A stretch of DNA of 43,387 nt from Mucilaginibacter sp. L294 (GCF_001636615.1 NZ_LGEK01000038.1:1-43387), one strand, 5' to 3'. Shown: positions 15,375 through 24,446, numbered from the stretch's first letter. Notes: a model not told the origin generated them from the letters alone. Made by a program: numbers and translations.

Positions 15375-16103
15375 ATGAAGATCAAAAATATCGTTACTAC
15401 CTTAATGCTTATTTGCCTTGTTACGGCTATAAGCTGTGCCAAGCCGAAACCCAAAGTGCTTATTTTTTGCAAAACAGCAGGCTTTCACCATGAATCTATA
15501 GCGGTGGGGATCCCAGCTATTATACAATTGGGTAAAGAGAATAACTTTGATGTAGATACTACTACCAACGCTGCATTATTTACACCTGATAATTTAAAAC
15601 AATACGCTGCTGTAATATTTTTGAGCACTACAGGAGATGTGTTGAACGCCGAGCAGCAAACAGCTTTTGAACAATACATAAAGGCCGGCCACGGTTTTGT
15701 GGGCGTACATGCCGCTACCGATACCGAGTACGACTGGCCATGGTACGGTAACCTGGTTGGCGCTTACTTTAAAAGCCACCCCAGCAAACAGCAGGAAGCT
15801 AACTTAAATATTGTAGACAGGAACTTTATCGCAACCAAGCATTTACCCGCAACATGGCGCAGGCTTGATGAATGGTACAACTACAAATGGATAGCAAGCG
15901 ATTTGCATGTATTGATCAAGATAGATGAAAAAAGCTACACCGGTGGCGAGAACGGTGATAACCACCCGATGAGCTGGTACCATACTTATGATGGTGGCCG
16001 TTCCTTCTACACCGCCCTTGGCCATACCGATGCCTCTTATGCAGATCCGCTTTATTTAAAGCATTTGCTTGGCGGGATACAATATGCAATAGGGAAGAAG
16101 TAA
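15375..16103 (+). CDS. ThuA-like lipoprotein
   Basis: 242 residues with a lipoprotein signal (lipobox TAIS-Cys21). The ThuA fold (glutamine-amidotransferase-like) is evident: KVLIFCKTAGFHHESI, DNLKQYAAVIFLSTTGDVL, FEQYIKAGHGFVGVHAATD, WPWYGNLVGAYFKSHP, GRSFYTALGHTDASY. In Rhizobium, ThuA acts with ThuB in trehalose/maltitol use through 3-keto sugars; many Bacteroidota exported ThuA proteins are of unknown role. Its position directly after a GMC oxidoreductase supports work on an oxidised saccharide outside the cytoplasm. A bidirectional terminator lies between it and the M28 gene. Confidence 0.92.
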   Translation: MKIKNIVTTLMLICLVTAISCAKPKPKVLIFCKTAGFHHESIAVGIPAIIQLGKENNFDVDTTTNAALFTPDNLKQYAAVIFLSTTGDVLNAEQQTAFEQYIKAGHGFVGVHAATDTEYDWPWYGNLVGAYFKSHPSKQQEANLNIVDRNFIATKHLPATWRRLDEWYNYKWIASDLHVLIKIDEKSYTGGENGDNHPMSWYHTYDGGRSFYTALGHTDASYADPLYLKHLLGGIQYAIGKK

Positions 16104-16144
16104 TTGAACCGTCAGCAATAACGCGCGAAGCTTTAAACCAAACA

Positions 16145-16235
16145 GTCATGCTGAATGTAGTGCAGCAGCTATCGCCGACATGAAAATCGGACATGCAAAG
16201 TTCGCGAATAGATCCTTCGCGATGCTCAGGATGAC
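16145..16235. repeat. REP-like palindrome, GTCATCCTGAG family (copy 1)
   Basis: 91 bases from GTCATGCTGAA to the inverse end CTCAGGATGAC. Its reverse complement aligns along its length with 33857-33949 (both contain CGCGAAGGATCTATT and GAACTTTGCAT). Non-coding, between convergent genes. Confidence 0.75.
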
Positions 16236-16260
16236 AAGTAGTAAAATATTAATCCCACAA

Positions 16261-16295
16261 AAAAAGCCCGCTTCATTAACTGAAGCGGGCTTTTT
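16261..16295. terminator. Bidirectional intrinsic terminator
   Basis: AAAAAGCCCGCTTCA and TGAAGCGGGCTTTTT form a perfect 15-base inverted repeat around a TTAAC loop, with A/T tracts on both sides. It serves the ThuA gene (plus) and the M28 peptidase gene (minus). Confidence 0.95.
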
Positions 16296-16312
16296 CTATA
16301 ATAAGTGTCTTA

Positions 16313-17863
16313 TTAATCTAAACCACCGTGGCGGTTAGCTTTTACCTGTGCAGGCCATTTGCCGGGTTGGCCGGTTACGTTGCTTACAGGTAGGGTAACC
16401 TTATCGTGTGGTAGTTTTGCAGGGTCTTCGCTGGCCATGTAAATCAATATGGCGGTAAGGATTGCGTTACTGCGCAGGTCGTCAAATACTACTTTATCGT
16501 AGGTGTCGCGGTTGGTGTGCCAGGTATAGTTACCGTACGACCAACTGTTAGAGCTTAACGAGAAGCCCGGTGCGCCTACGGCCACAAACGATGCAAAGTC
16601 AGACCCGCCGCCGCCCGGCGAACCCGGGAAATTAGTTTTGATCTGGTGGCGGATGGTATCCGGCACAGCCTCTAACCAGCGGCTGATGAAATCGCCGGCC
16701 TTTTCAAAGCCTTGTCCGCCAATGTTAACCACGCGGCCTGTACCGTTATCCTGGTTAAACAAAGCCTGCAGGTTGGCAACAATTTCGGGGTGGTCTTCAA
16801 CAAACGCGCGCGAACCGTTAAGCCCCTGCTCTTCACTTGCCCAGTGGCCAACCAGTATGGTACGTTTTGGATGCGGGTACACTTTCTTTAGGATGCGCAT
16901 AGCCTCCATCATGGTTAGGGTACCTGTACCGTTATCAGTAGCGCCGGTGCCGCCATCCCATGAATCAAAGTGGGCCGAAAGCATCACATATTCATCAGGT
17001 TTTTCGGTACCTTTTATCTCGCCAACAATATTAAAGGTTGGTACAACACCAAGCTCTTTCGATTCGGCCTGTATCGTGATCTTTGGTTTCTCGTTGTTAT
17101 CGGCAAGGCGGTACAGCATCCCGTAATCCTCTAAAGCAATATCAACAGTAGGGATGGTTTTGGTATAAGCGCCAAATATTTTATCCACCCCAAAACCTGC
17201 CGACCAGTTATTGGTAACTATCCCGGCGGCGCCTGCTTTTTCAAGTGCAACAGGCAGGGTTCTGGTAGTAAAGCCAGTATTGCTGATGCGTTTGCGCCAT
17301 GCATCGGTTTGGGCGGTGCGGGCAGCCTTCATTTTATCTATCGATCCGCTTAGGGCAAATTCCTTCCAGTTATCATCGGGCCTGCCGGTTGGCTGGTTCA
17401 TAGATATCATTACAAATTTACCCTTTACAGCAGGCAGCCATTTTTGGAAGGCTACCGAATCTGTAACTTCAGGCAAAACAATCACTTCGGCGGTAATCGG
17501 TTTTTTCATGCCGGGGCTCCAGGCAAGTTGTGTACCTTCTATGCTGTGTACACGCGGGTAAACCATATCAATATGCGTTATACCGCGTTCCCAGCCACGC
17601 CATTCGCCCCATTTTTCCTGGCGGGCGGTAATACCCCAACCTTTGTATTTATCAAGCGCCCATTTGCCGGCCTTATCAAAGCCGGGGGTGCCTACCAGGC
17701 GCGGGCCAATACCGTCAAATAGCTCATGGGCCATTTTTTCCAGCTGGGAGTTATCCGTGGCCTCTTTCACAATATTATCAACAACCGCGTTTTTGGTTTG
17801 TGCAAACGCGGTGCTACCGGCAAATAATGCCGATGCCATCATTAGTTTGGTAAAGTTTTTCAT
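16313..17863 (-). CDS. Secreted M28 family zinc peptidase (carboxypeptidase Q-like)
   Basis: 516 residues with a signal peptide (about 1-21, ending AFAQ). Metal ligands of M28 are visible in order: SAHFDSWD (His, first ligand), TDNGTG (bridging Asp), SEEQG (catalytic Glu and ligand Glu), FNQDNGTG (Asp) and YTWHTNRDT (His). Residues 110-270 form an inserted PA-type lid domain before the catalytic part, as in plasma glutamate carboxypeptidase/CPQ. The enzyme should trim peptides in the periplasm or outside the cell. It reads alone and ends at the strong shared terminator 16261-16295; the upstream spacer contains a palindromic element. Confidence 0.95.
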   Translation of the reverse strand: MKNFTKLMMASALFAGSTAFAQTKNAVVDNIVKEATDNSQLEKMAHELFDGIGPRLVGTPGFDKAGKWALDKYKGWGITARQEKWGEWRGWERGITHIDMVYPRVHSIEGTQLAWSPGMKKPITAEVIVLPEVTDSVAFQKWLPAVKGKFVMISMNQPTGRPDDNWKEFALSGSIDKMKAARTAQTDAWRKRISNTGFTTRTLPVALEKAGAAGIVTNNWSAGFGVDKIFGAYTKTIPTVDIALEDYGMLYRLADNNEKPKITIQAESKELGVVPTFNIVGEIKGTEKPDEYVMLSAHFDSWDGGTGATDNGTGTLTMMEAMRILKKVYPHPKRTILVGHWASEEQGLNGSRAFVEDHPEIVANLQALFNQDNGTGRVVNIGGQGFEKAGDFISRWLEAVPDTIRHQIKTNFPGSPGGGGSDFASFVAVGAPGFSLSSNSWSYGNYTWHTNRDTYDKVVFDDLRSNAILTAILIYMASEDPAKLPHDKVTLPVSNVTGQPGKWPAQVKANRHGGLD

Positions 17864-17967
17864 ATCAGTTTGATATAGGGCTTAGTTTATAAGCGAATGT
17901 ATAAAATACAGGGCTTAAAACATATTATGAGTGGAGGTGTAACAAGTTTGTTAGACTGTTTGGGAAC

Positions 17968-18093
17968 TTAACCACAGAGGACACAGAGGTTTTCACAGAG
18001 AGAACGAAGAAGTATCTCAATAAAACAATGAATATACACTTTGTGACCTCTGTGGTAATCAGTTTAATATTTCTCTGTGCCCTCTGTGGTTAA
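17968..18093. mobile_element. 'AACCACAGAG'-family palindromic element, 126 bases
   Basis: Terminal inverted repeats of 21 bases with one mismatch: TTAACCACAGAGGACACAGAG (17968-17988) and CTCTGTGCCCTCTGTGGTTAA (18073-18093). A further copy of the motif, ACCTCTGTGGTAA, sits inside. It is non-coding, related to the element at 11330-11516, and in the spacer between the divergent M28 and OmpA-like genes. Confidence 0.7.
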
Positions 18094-18116
18094 AGCAATA
18101 ATAAACTTGGCCTGAT

Positions 18117-18156
18117 TAATGCTTAATAATCAACAGATAAACATCATTAAGCATTA
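18117..18156 (+). promoter_or_regulatory. Inverted repeat overlapping the OmpA-like start codon
   Basis: TAATGCTTAAT (18117-18127) and ATTAAGCATTA (18146-18156) are perfect 11-base inverted copies with an 18-base spacer; the right arm ends on the A of the ATG. In RNA the stem would cover the initiation region; as DNA it is a plausible repressor site. Confidence 0.5.
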
Positions 18157-18806
18157 TGGCACAGTTAGACGTTCAACCAAAGCGCAAAAGCCCGGTATTT
18201 ATATGGCTTATATTTGCAGTTTTAGCAATAGCAACCGCTGTTTTGTTATACCGCGGCTGCAACCGTTCGGCCCCTTTAAGGGTTGCCACAAGCGATACCT
18301 TAGCAAAAGATACCGTAAAAGCGGATAGCAATGTTATTGTAACCACCCAGCCCGACTGGAACGCCATTGATTTTAATATCCCAAAAACATCATACGATGA
18401 GGTTACCGATACGGCCATTATTGTAAAGGGCAATGCTCAGTACACCATTTACAGCCTTGGCGAAAATATATTATTCCCGGCCAATAAAAGCACCTTACAA
18501 GCGGAGGCTGCCGGGAAATTACACCAGGTGTCGGCATCATTACTAAAACGGTATAAAACTGCGGAGATAGCCATATACGGGCATACAGATTCGGTTGGTT
18601 CGGCGGATGATAATAAAGCCCTGGGTACCGCCCGTGCCAATGCCGTTAGGGATTGGATGGTAAACGAAGGGCATTTGAATGGCGCTAAGATCTCTGTTCA
18701 TTCCTTAGGCGAACAAAAACCCGTAGCTCCTAACACTACCGCAAAGGGCCGCGCGCAAAACCGGAGTGTAGAAATAGTAGCTTATGCTACCGGTGAAAAA
18801 AATTAA
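18156..18806 (+). CDS. OmpA-family peptidoglycan-binding membrane protein
   Basis: 216 residues. A short basic tail and one transmembrane helix (about 15-36) anchor it in the inner membrane, and a linker leads to a C-terminal OmpA domain (about 105-212). Family residues are present: LGENILFPANKSTLQ, YGHTDSVGSADDNKALGTARANAVRDWM (Asp and Arg that hold diaminopimelate) and QNRSVEIV. It should tie the membrane to peptidoglycan. The start ATG is overlapped by an inverted repeat. The PRC-barrel gene follows after 22 bases, probably in the same transcript. Confidence 0.93.
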   Translation: MAQLDVQPKRKSPVFIWLIFAVLAIATAVLLYRGCNRSAPLRVATSDTLAKDTVKADSNVIVTTQPDWNAIDFNIPKTSYDEVTDTAIIVKGNAQYTIYSLGENILFPANKSTLQAEAAGKLHQVSASLLKRYKTAEIAIYGHTDSVGSADDNKALGTARANAVRDWMVNEGHLNGAKISVHSLGEQKPVAPNTTAKGRAQNRSVEIVAYATGEKN

Positions 18807-18828
18807 CAAACCTATAATACATAATACA

Positions 18829-19311
18829 ATGGACGATAGCACAGATAATTACAATTTGCAGGAACTAAGCGAAAGTGATTTTGAAATAGTTGATGATCAG
18901 CCCGAAATATTTGGCTGGAACGTAAGAGATACGCACCGCAATAAAGTAGGTGAGGTGTACGAATTGCTTTTTAACCCCGATACCCGTAAGGTGCGGTATA
19001 TTGTGGTTGATATGGAAAGTAATGATGCCGAACTGGAAGAAGGACGCGTTTTGGTGCCCATAGAAATAGCAGATTTTGACCTGGAGAACGATGAAGTGAA
19101 ATTGCCGGGTGTAAGTATTACTAACTTATTGGCATTGCCACTTTATGAACGCGGCCGTATAATAGATAAAGAAACCGACGAAGAAATCCTGCTTGCGCTT
19201 GATAAAGCAGAAAAAGATGCACCGATACGGCCGGGATCTATACACGTAAGCCAAACAAAATTTTACCCCAAAAATGAAGAAGGCTTTATTGCGGGGGATG
19301 ATAATGCGTAA
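18829..19311 (+). CDS. PRC-barrel domain protein
   Basis: 160 residues from the ATG at 18829; an upstream in-frame start at 18784 would overlap the OmpA-like gene and adds no family sequence. Residues 20-100 fit the PRC-barrel: FGWNVRDTHRNKVGEVYELLFNPDTRKVRYIVVDM, then VLVPIEIADFDLENDEVKLPG. The barrel is a small fold used in photosystem H subunits, RimM and stress-associated soil proteins; the C-terminal 55 residues are acidic and unassigned. No signal or membrane segment is seen. Its placement after the OmpA-like gene suggests envelope or stress function, without proof. Confidence 0.88.
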   Translation: MDDSTDNYNLQELSESDFEIVDDQPEIFGWNVRDTHRNKVGEVYELLFNPDTRKVRYIVVDMESNDAELEEGRVLVPIEIADFDLENDEVKLPGVSITNLLALPLYERGRIIDKETDEEILLALDKAEKDAPIRPGSIHVSQTKFYPKNEEGFIAGDDNA

Positions 19312-19343
19312 ATCAGCAGCACACAGGGCATAATAACTAAAAT

Positions 19344-19450
19344 GTCATTTCGAACGAGGTACGAGGAGAAATCTTGTTCAAATTACAGGTAGCGAACTTT
19401 TGTATTCGCCGCAGGGTCTTCTGAAAGAGAACTTGCGAGGACGAACAAAC
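19344..19450. repeat. REP-like palindrome, GTCATTTCGAACGAGG family (degenerate)
   Basis: The left half (19344-19400) is close to 28688-28745: GTCATTTCGAACGAGGTACG, ATCTTGTTCAAAT, then AGCGAACTTT. The right half has diverged and the ending inverse repeat is poor. It lies between convergent genes. Confidence 0.6.
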
Positions 19451-19480
19451 AGGTGTGTTAGTCCGAGCGCCTGTTGAAGA

Positions 19481-21640
19481 CTACCTCAAAACATTCTCCG
19501 TGACCTTGGCAATATCCTGGGCTATTTTATTGATAAAACCCAGCTGGTCTTTCATTAAAACATCCTCCTCGGTAAGTGGTACCGGCGCAACTTCGGGCTT
19601 TGGCGGGATATCCGTTTTTGGCGGTGCTACCGGCGGGATAATAATTTCGCCATCCAACTTTTTATCCGTTTCTTTTAATACAGCAATACTACGTTTTACC
19701 AGCTTTAACATATCGGCGTGCGGGGTTTTTTGCCCCGATCTGATCAATGCTGAAGCGATATTGGCCGAATAAGATGCCAGGATATGGTTAAGCACCACAA
19801 ATTTATGCAGGTCCTTAATGTTACGCTGTTTGCTTTTTGGCTCGGAGGTCATCCGCTCAAAAGTGGCCGATAAGTTGGCCGAGTTTACATACACATCCTT
19901 ACGGGCAAGCTTGTACTCGGTTATCTCAACAACTTTGCCTGATATGCTTTCTGAGATCTTTTGCAGGTAATTGATATCGGCCGTAATAACCGATTTTAAG
20001 ATCAGCTGGATCTGTTGGAACTCCCAGGTAGGGAACAGTACATAACTGGCAATAAACGCAATGCCCGAACCTATCAGCGTATCAATAACCCGCTCCTGGA
20101 AAACGTTTATAGTGCCCAATCCCAAAAACTTAAACAGGATAAGCACATAGGGTGTCATAAATATTACCGCCACAATATAGTTTATCCTGATAAAGCTGTA
20201 GGTGCCTATCATTAAAGCTACCAGTATAATAAACTGCGCTGTTTTACCGGGGATGAAATTCAGTATCAGGATACCGATAGCGCCACCGGCAATGGTACCT
20301 ATTAAACGCTGGTAATTGCGTTGTTTTGAAAGGCTGAAGCCCGGCTTTAGTATTACAATGATGGTTAACAGCACCCAATAGCTATGCCCGCCTAACGAGA
20401 AGTTCTTGGCTGTGATAAAGCCCACCAAACAAACTAGGGAAACCCTTAAAGCATGTTTAAATGCCCCTGAATTAAAAGAGAAGTTATCCCATAAAATATG
20501 CGGGGCAAAATCCTGGTGGGTTACAAATTTAGAATACTCTACACCGGTAGGGCTTTGTACCAAGCTGTCTGATGCTTTGGAGTGGTAGTATTTATAAATG
20601 TTAGAGATGCTTTTGCTCAGGTCGCGCAGGTTAATCAGGATCTTTTTTAATACCAGGTTACTGGTTTCCTTATCATCGGCACCAATGGTATCAATCCGGC
20701 GTTTCAGGTGTTCTAAACGCAGCTCAAGGTTGCTCAGTTTCTCGGGGCGGGTGTTGGCCAGTACGGCGTAGCCAATGTTGTCCAGGTCATCAGCCACGTG
20801 CTGTAAAAAATCGGCAATTTCTGATAAAATACCTGTGCTTTCAAATTTCTCGCGGATGTAGTCATAATCATAGTGGGTAGCCATGATCTGTTCAAACATA
20901 TCTACCAGGTCAATAAAAGTAAGCACCAGTATCCTGCTGGCCGCAGTTGATTCTTTTACCAGCAAGCGGCTTTTAAAAAGTATCTCCCTTACGGCGTCCT
21001 GGTGGTTACTTACCTGTATCTGCTGCAAAACAAGCTTGCGATAGTTTTCGTCAATATTGGTTCCTTGTTTATAAAAATCGGCCTTTATCCGCAGGAAACG
21101 GGCTATATCGGCAACATTCTCACCCAGGGTTTGCTGTGCAGCCCTGTAGGGGCGGATGCCAAAAAATACCAGGCTGAATATCATATACCACAACCCGCCC
21201 GCCAAAATAGTAAGCGAGTATATGGGCACCTCTGCCGGGGCTACGGCCTTATCCATCATAAATATCATCACCAGTAAGGCCGATGTACCCACCGATGCTG
21301 CCCTGTTACCATAAACGGTAAGCATAGAGAACAGGAAGGAAAACAGAGTGATCTCTAACCCTAAAGTAAAAACATTGAACCGGGCATAACCCGTAATCAG
21401 GGCTACGGCAAGCAGTATCCCATTGCTGGCAGCCATGGCATTGCGTTTGTGCGAAATTGGCCCGGGGCCATCAACCGTACAGATACAAACCGCGCCCAGC
21501 GACATGGTGAGGCCGAGTGTGAAGTAGTCTAAATACATCAACACCAGCGCGGGGGTGATGATGCCGATGGTCATGCGCAACCCGTCAGAAAAATACTGGC
21601 TGTAAAAAAAGCTTTTTATTTCTCTTTTGTGGTTGTTCAT
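19481..21640 (-). CDS. FUSC family inner-membrane protein (YccS/YhfK-like)
   Basis: 719 residues. Two sets of transmembrane helices (about 20-165 and 400-530) flank cytoplasmic helical regions, the layout of FUSC/aromatic-acid exporter family proteins such as YccS and AaeB. Diagnostic stretches include YFTLGLTMSLGAVCICTVDG in the first set and HSYWVLLTIIVILKPGFS with QRLIGTIAGGAIGILIL in the second. The C-terminal tail is Pro-rich (VAPPKTDIPPKPEVAP). The transported compound is unknown. It diverges from the PEP carboxylase gene with a 191-base shared spacer. Confidence 0.9.
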   Translation of the reverse strand: MNNHKREIKSFFYSQYFSDGLRMTIGIITPALVLMYLDYFTLGLTMSLGAVCICTVDGPGPISHKRNAMAASNGILLAVALITGYARFNVFTLGLEITLFSFLFSMLTVYGNRAASVGTSALLVMIFMMDKAVAPAEVPIYSLTILAGGLWYMIFSLVFFGIRPYRAAQQTLGENVADIARFLRIKADFYKQGTNIDENYRKLVLQQIQVSNHQDAVREILFKSRLLVKESTAASRILVLTFIDLVDMFEQIMATHYDYDYIREKFESTGILSEIADFLQHVADDLDNIGYAVLANTRPEKLSNLELRLEHLKRRIDTIGADDKETSNLVLKKILINLRDLSKSISNIYKYYHSKASDSLVQSPTGVEYSKFVTHQDFAPHILWDNFSFNSGAFKHALRVSLVCLVGFITAKNFSLGGHSYWVLLTIIVILKPGFSLSKQRNYQRLIGTIAGGAIGILILNFIPGKTAQFIILVALMIGTYSFIRINYIVAVIFMTPYVLILFKFLGLGTINVFQERVIDTLIGSGIAFIASYVLFPTWEFQQIQLILKSVITADINYLQKISESISGKVVEITEYKLARKDVYVNSANLSATFERMTSEPKSKQRNIKDLHKFVVLNHILASYSANIASALIRSGQKTPHADMLKLVKRSIAVLKETDKKLDGEIIIPPVAPPKTDIPPKPEVAPVPLTEEDVLMKDQLGFINKIAQDIAKVTENVLR

Positions 21641-21831
21641 CTACTAATTATTGGGTGTCGGTTTTATCCTGCAAAATTAAACAAATAAAACGTGTACAGT
21701 TTCGTAAAAACAATAATTGCATTAAAATGTACTAACTGTTATTAATTTTTTAGTTTTTACCGTATTTTAATTTTAGATAGTTAAATTCACGGCGTAATAG
21801 ATTATCTAATCTTTGTAAACCTGTACTAATT

Positions 21832-24405
21832 ATGCCATCAACCTTAAGGCTCAGTCAAAAAGAATCTATCTTTAATCACGAAGTTGTAAAGCGGTTTGAG
21901 CTGTACAACAGCTTGTTTCAAACACTGCCTTTTTACCAGGTTAAAGATACAGGCATCCTGTTGCCCTTCTTCAGTTCGCATTGCGATAAAGGGACGGCCG
22001 ACCAGCTTTCACCTACAGATATCATTGAGTCGTTCTTCAAAAAATATGTACCCAATGTTGACCACCGAGAGCAGCTAAACCGCCTGTTCAGGTTTATACA
22101 ATATATTGAACGCCAGGTGGTTTTATTTGATGCAATTGAAGATTCATCCTTTAGCAAGGTTGGCCGTGTTGATGATACCGGTACGCTGCAAAGCATGGTG
22201 CAACAGGCATCGCAAAGCGAGCAGGCCAGGGCAAACATCAGCAAGCAGTTAAAAGATTTTTCGTTACGCCTGGTGCTTACCGCGCACCCTACACAATTTT
22301 ACCCGGGCACAGTGCTGGGTATCATGACAGATCTGATTGAAGCACTAAAAACCAACGATATCCCATCTATTGACGGCCTTTTACAGCAATTGGGTAAAAC
22401 GCCGTTCTTTAATAAAACCTCGCCAACCCCGGTTGATGAGGCCGTGAGTTTGGCTTGGTTCCTGGAGAATGTATTTTATAATGCCTTATCGGGCATCCAG
22501 TCAAAATTGGAGGACGAGTTTGATATTGAGGGTAACCCGCAGGTGCTTGAGCTTGGCTTTTGGCCGGGCGGCGACCGCGACGGTAACCCCAATGTAACTA
22601 CCGAAACCACCCGGTCGGTTTCGACTTTACTAAGGCAAAGTATTTACCGCTGCTATTACCGCGATTTCAGGAACCTGAAACGCCGTATTACTTTCCGTGG
22701 TTTTGCCGATACCATCAGCAAACTGGAAACGGTACTGTATGATAACGCTTTTAACCCACAGGATGCCCCAAAAGACCTGCAACCCGAATTGCTGAAATTG
22801 CTGAAAACCATGCGCCAAACGCTGGTTACCGAGCACGACAGCCTTTTTGTGAACATTGTAGATAACCTGATCCAAAAGGTGAACCTGTTCGGCTCATACT
22901 TTGCTACACTTGATATCAGGCAGGATAGCCGCGTGCTGCGCGATGTATTTAAATACACCACCGAAAAGGTTTATACCGGCGTGCCAAAAAACTACGCCGA
23001 AATGAACGAAGAGGCCAAAATAAAAAGCCTGCCGTTTAACCAGGCCGATTTTAAATGCCCCGATACTGCCGACAGCCTAACCCGCGATACGCTGGATACC
23101 ATCAGGCTGATGAAGCAAATTCAGCATAGCAATGGCGAAAAAGGCTGCCAGCGTTTCATTATCAGCAACTGCCAGCAGGCATCAGATATTTTGCAGCTGA
23201 TAGCCCTGTTTTTGTGGAGCGGATGGGAAAAAGATAAGCTAAGCGTTGATTTTATGCCATTGTTTGAGACCGTTAACGATCTTATACACGCCAGCGATGT
23301 AATGGAGAAATTATACACGCATCCATTCTACAAGGCGCATTTAAAGAAACGCGGCAACAAGCAAACCATTATGCTGGGCTTTAGCGACAGCACCAAAGAT
23401 GGCGGCTACCTGATGGCCAACTGGAGCATATACAAAGCCAAGGTGGAATTGACCGCCATGGCCCGCAAATACGATATTACCCTGGCGTTTTTTGATGGCA
23501 GGGGCGGCCCGCCGGCACGTGGCGGTGGTAAAACGCACCGCTTTTACGCCTCAATGGGTAAAGAGATAGCTAACGAACATATCCAGCTGACCATACAGGG
23601 GCAAACGGTGAGTTCGCAATATGGTTCGGTGGAAACGGCAAGGTTCAATACCGAGCAGTTGATCAACGCGGGTATTATCAGCGCGCTGCATCCAAACCAT
23701 AACGACCTGCTGGATAATAAACACAAAGCGCTGATAGCCGAAATGGCTGAAGAAAGCCACGGCCTGTTCCTCGCCTTGCGAGCGCACCCGCTGTTTATGG
23801 AATACCTGGAGAACTATAGTCCGCTGAAATTGCTGTCGCATATCAACATCAGCAGCCGTCCAACCAAGCGTAATGCGGGTGCCAAACTGAAACTGGAAGA
23901 CCTGCGTGCTATCAGTTTTGTAACTTCATGGAGCCAGCTAAAACAGAACATCCCGGGCTTTTATGGTGTGGGTACCGCCTTAAAGAAAATGAAAGACGGC
24001 GGTAAATGGAAGGAAGTGAAAGAGCTTTACCAAAACTCGGGCTTCTTTAAAACCATGCTGGATAACTGTATGATGTCTATGACTAAATCCGACTTTAGGG
24101 TTACAGCTTACATGGCTAAGGACAAAAAGTTTAGTGCTTTCTGGAAGGGGCTGAAAGCAGAGTACGAGCTAACCCGCGATATGCTGCTGGCACTAACCGA
24201 TACCAAAGTACTGATGGAAGAGTTCCCTGTCGACAGGCGCTCTATTGCCATCCGCGAGAAGATTGTATTACCACTGGTTATTATACAACATTATGCCCTG
24301 CAATGCCTTAATAACACTGATGATGAGGAACTGACGGGCATTTATAACAAGCTGGTAATACGTACGGTTTACGGTATTGTTAATGCGGGAAGGAATTTGG
24401 CATAA
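21832..24405 (+). CDS. ppc: Phosphoenolpyruvate carboxylase
   Basis: 857 residues. It adds bicarbonate to PEP, giving oxaloacetate and phosphate; this refills the TCA cycle. Signature segments are LVLTAHPTQF with catalytic His152, GFWPGGDRDGNPNV, GFSDSTKDGGYLMANW, and FDGRGGPPARGGGKTHR from about residue 554 with the GRGG catalytic loop. The glutamate that normally follows LTAHPT is Gln here, and the GRGG loop reads PPARGGGKTH rather than TVGRGGGPTH; these are features of a divergent clade rather than damage. The C-terminus is NAGRNLA, corresponding to the usual RNTG end. It stands alone, divergent from the FUSC gene, and is followed by a strong hairpin. Confidence 0.95.
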   Translation: MPSTLRLSQKESIFNHEVVKRFELYNSLFQTLPFYQVKDTGILLPFFSSHCDKGTADQLSPTDIIESFFKKYVPNVDHREQLNRLFRFIQYIERQVVLFDAIEDSSFSKVGRVDDTGTLQSMVQQASQSEQARANISKQLKDFSLRLVLTAHPTQFYPGTVLGIMTDLIEALKTNDIPSIDGLLQQLGKTPFFNKTSPTPVDEAVSLAWFLENVFYNALSGIQSKLEDEFDIEGNPQVLELGFWPGGDRDGNPNVTTETTRSVSTLLRQSIYRCYYRDFRNLKRRITFRGFADTISKLETVLYDNAFNPQDAPKDLQPELLKLLKTMRQTLVTEHDSLFVNIVDNLIQKVNLFGSYFATLDIRQDSRVLRDVFKYTTEKVYTGVPKNYAEMNEEAKIKSLPFNQADFKCPDTADSLTRDTLDTIRLMKQIQHSNGEKGCQRFIISNCQQASDILQLIALFLWSGWEKDKLSVDFMPLFETVNDLIHASDVMEKLYTHPFYKAHLKKRGNKQTIMLGFSDSTKDGGYLMANWSIYKAKVELTAMARKYDITLAFFDGRGGPPARGGGKTHRFYASMGKEIANEHIQLTIQGQTVSSQYGSVETARFNTEQLINAGIISALHPNHNDLLDNKHKALIAEMAEESHGLFLALRAHPLFMEYLENYSPLKLLSHINISSRPTKRNAGAKLKLEDLRAISFVTSWSQLKQNIPGFYGVGTALKKMKDGGKWKEVKELYQNSGFFKTMLDNCMMSMTKSDFRVTAYMAKDKKFSAFWKGLKAEYELTRDMLLALTDTKVLMEEFPVDRRSIAIREKIVLPLVIIQHYALQCLNNTDDEELTGIYNKLVIRTVYGIVNAGRNLA

Positions 24406-24413
24406 AGTCTAAA

Positions 24414-24446
24414 AGATTTGACAACTTTTAAAAAGTTGCCAAATCT
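24414..24446. terminator. Long hairpin after ppc
   Basis: AGATTTGACAACTTTT (24414-24429) and AAAAGTTGCCAAATCT (24431-24446) are inverted copies with one mismatch. The position 9 bases after the ppc stop suggests a terminator or mRNA 3' stabiliser. There is no U-run after it, so termination is uncertain. Confidence 0.5.
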
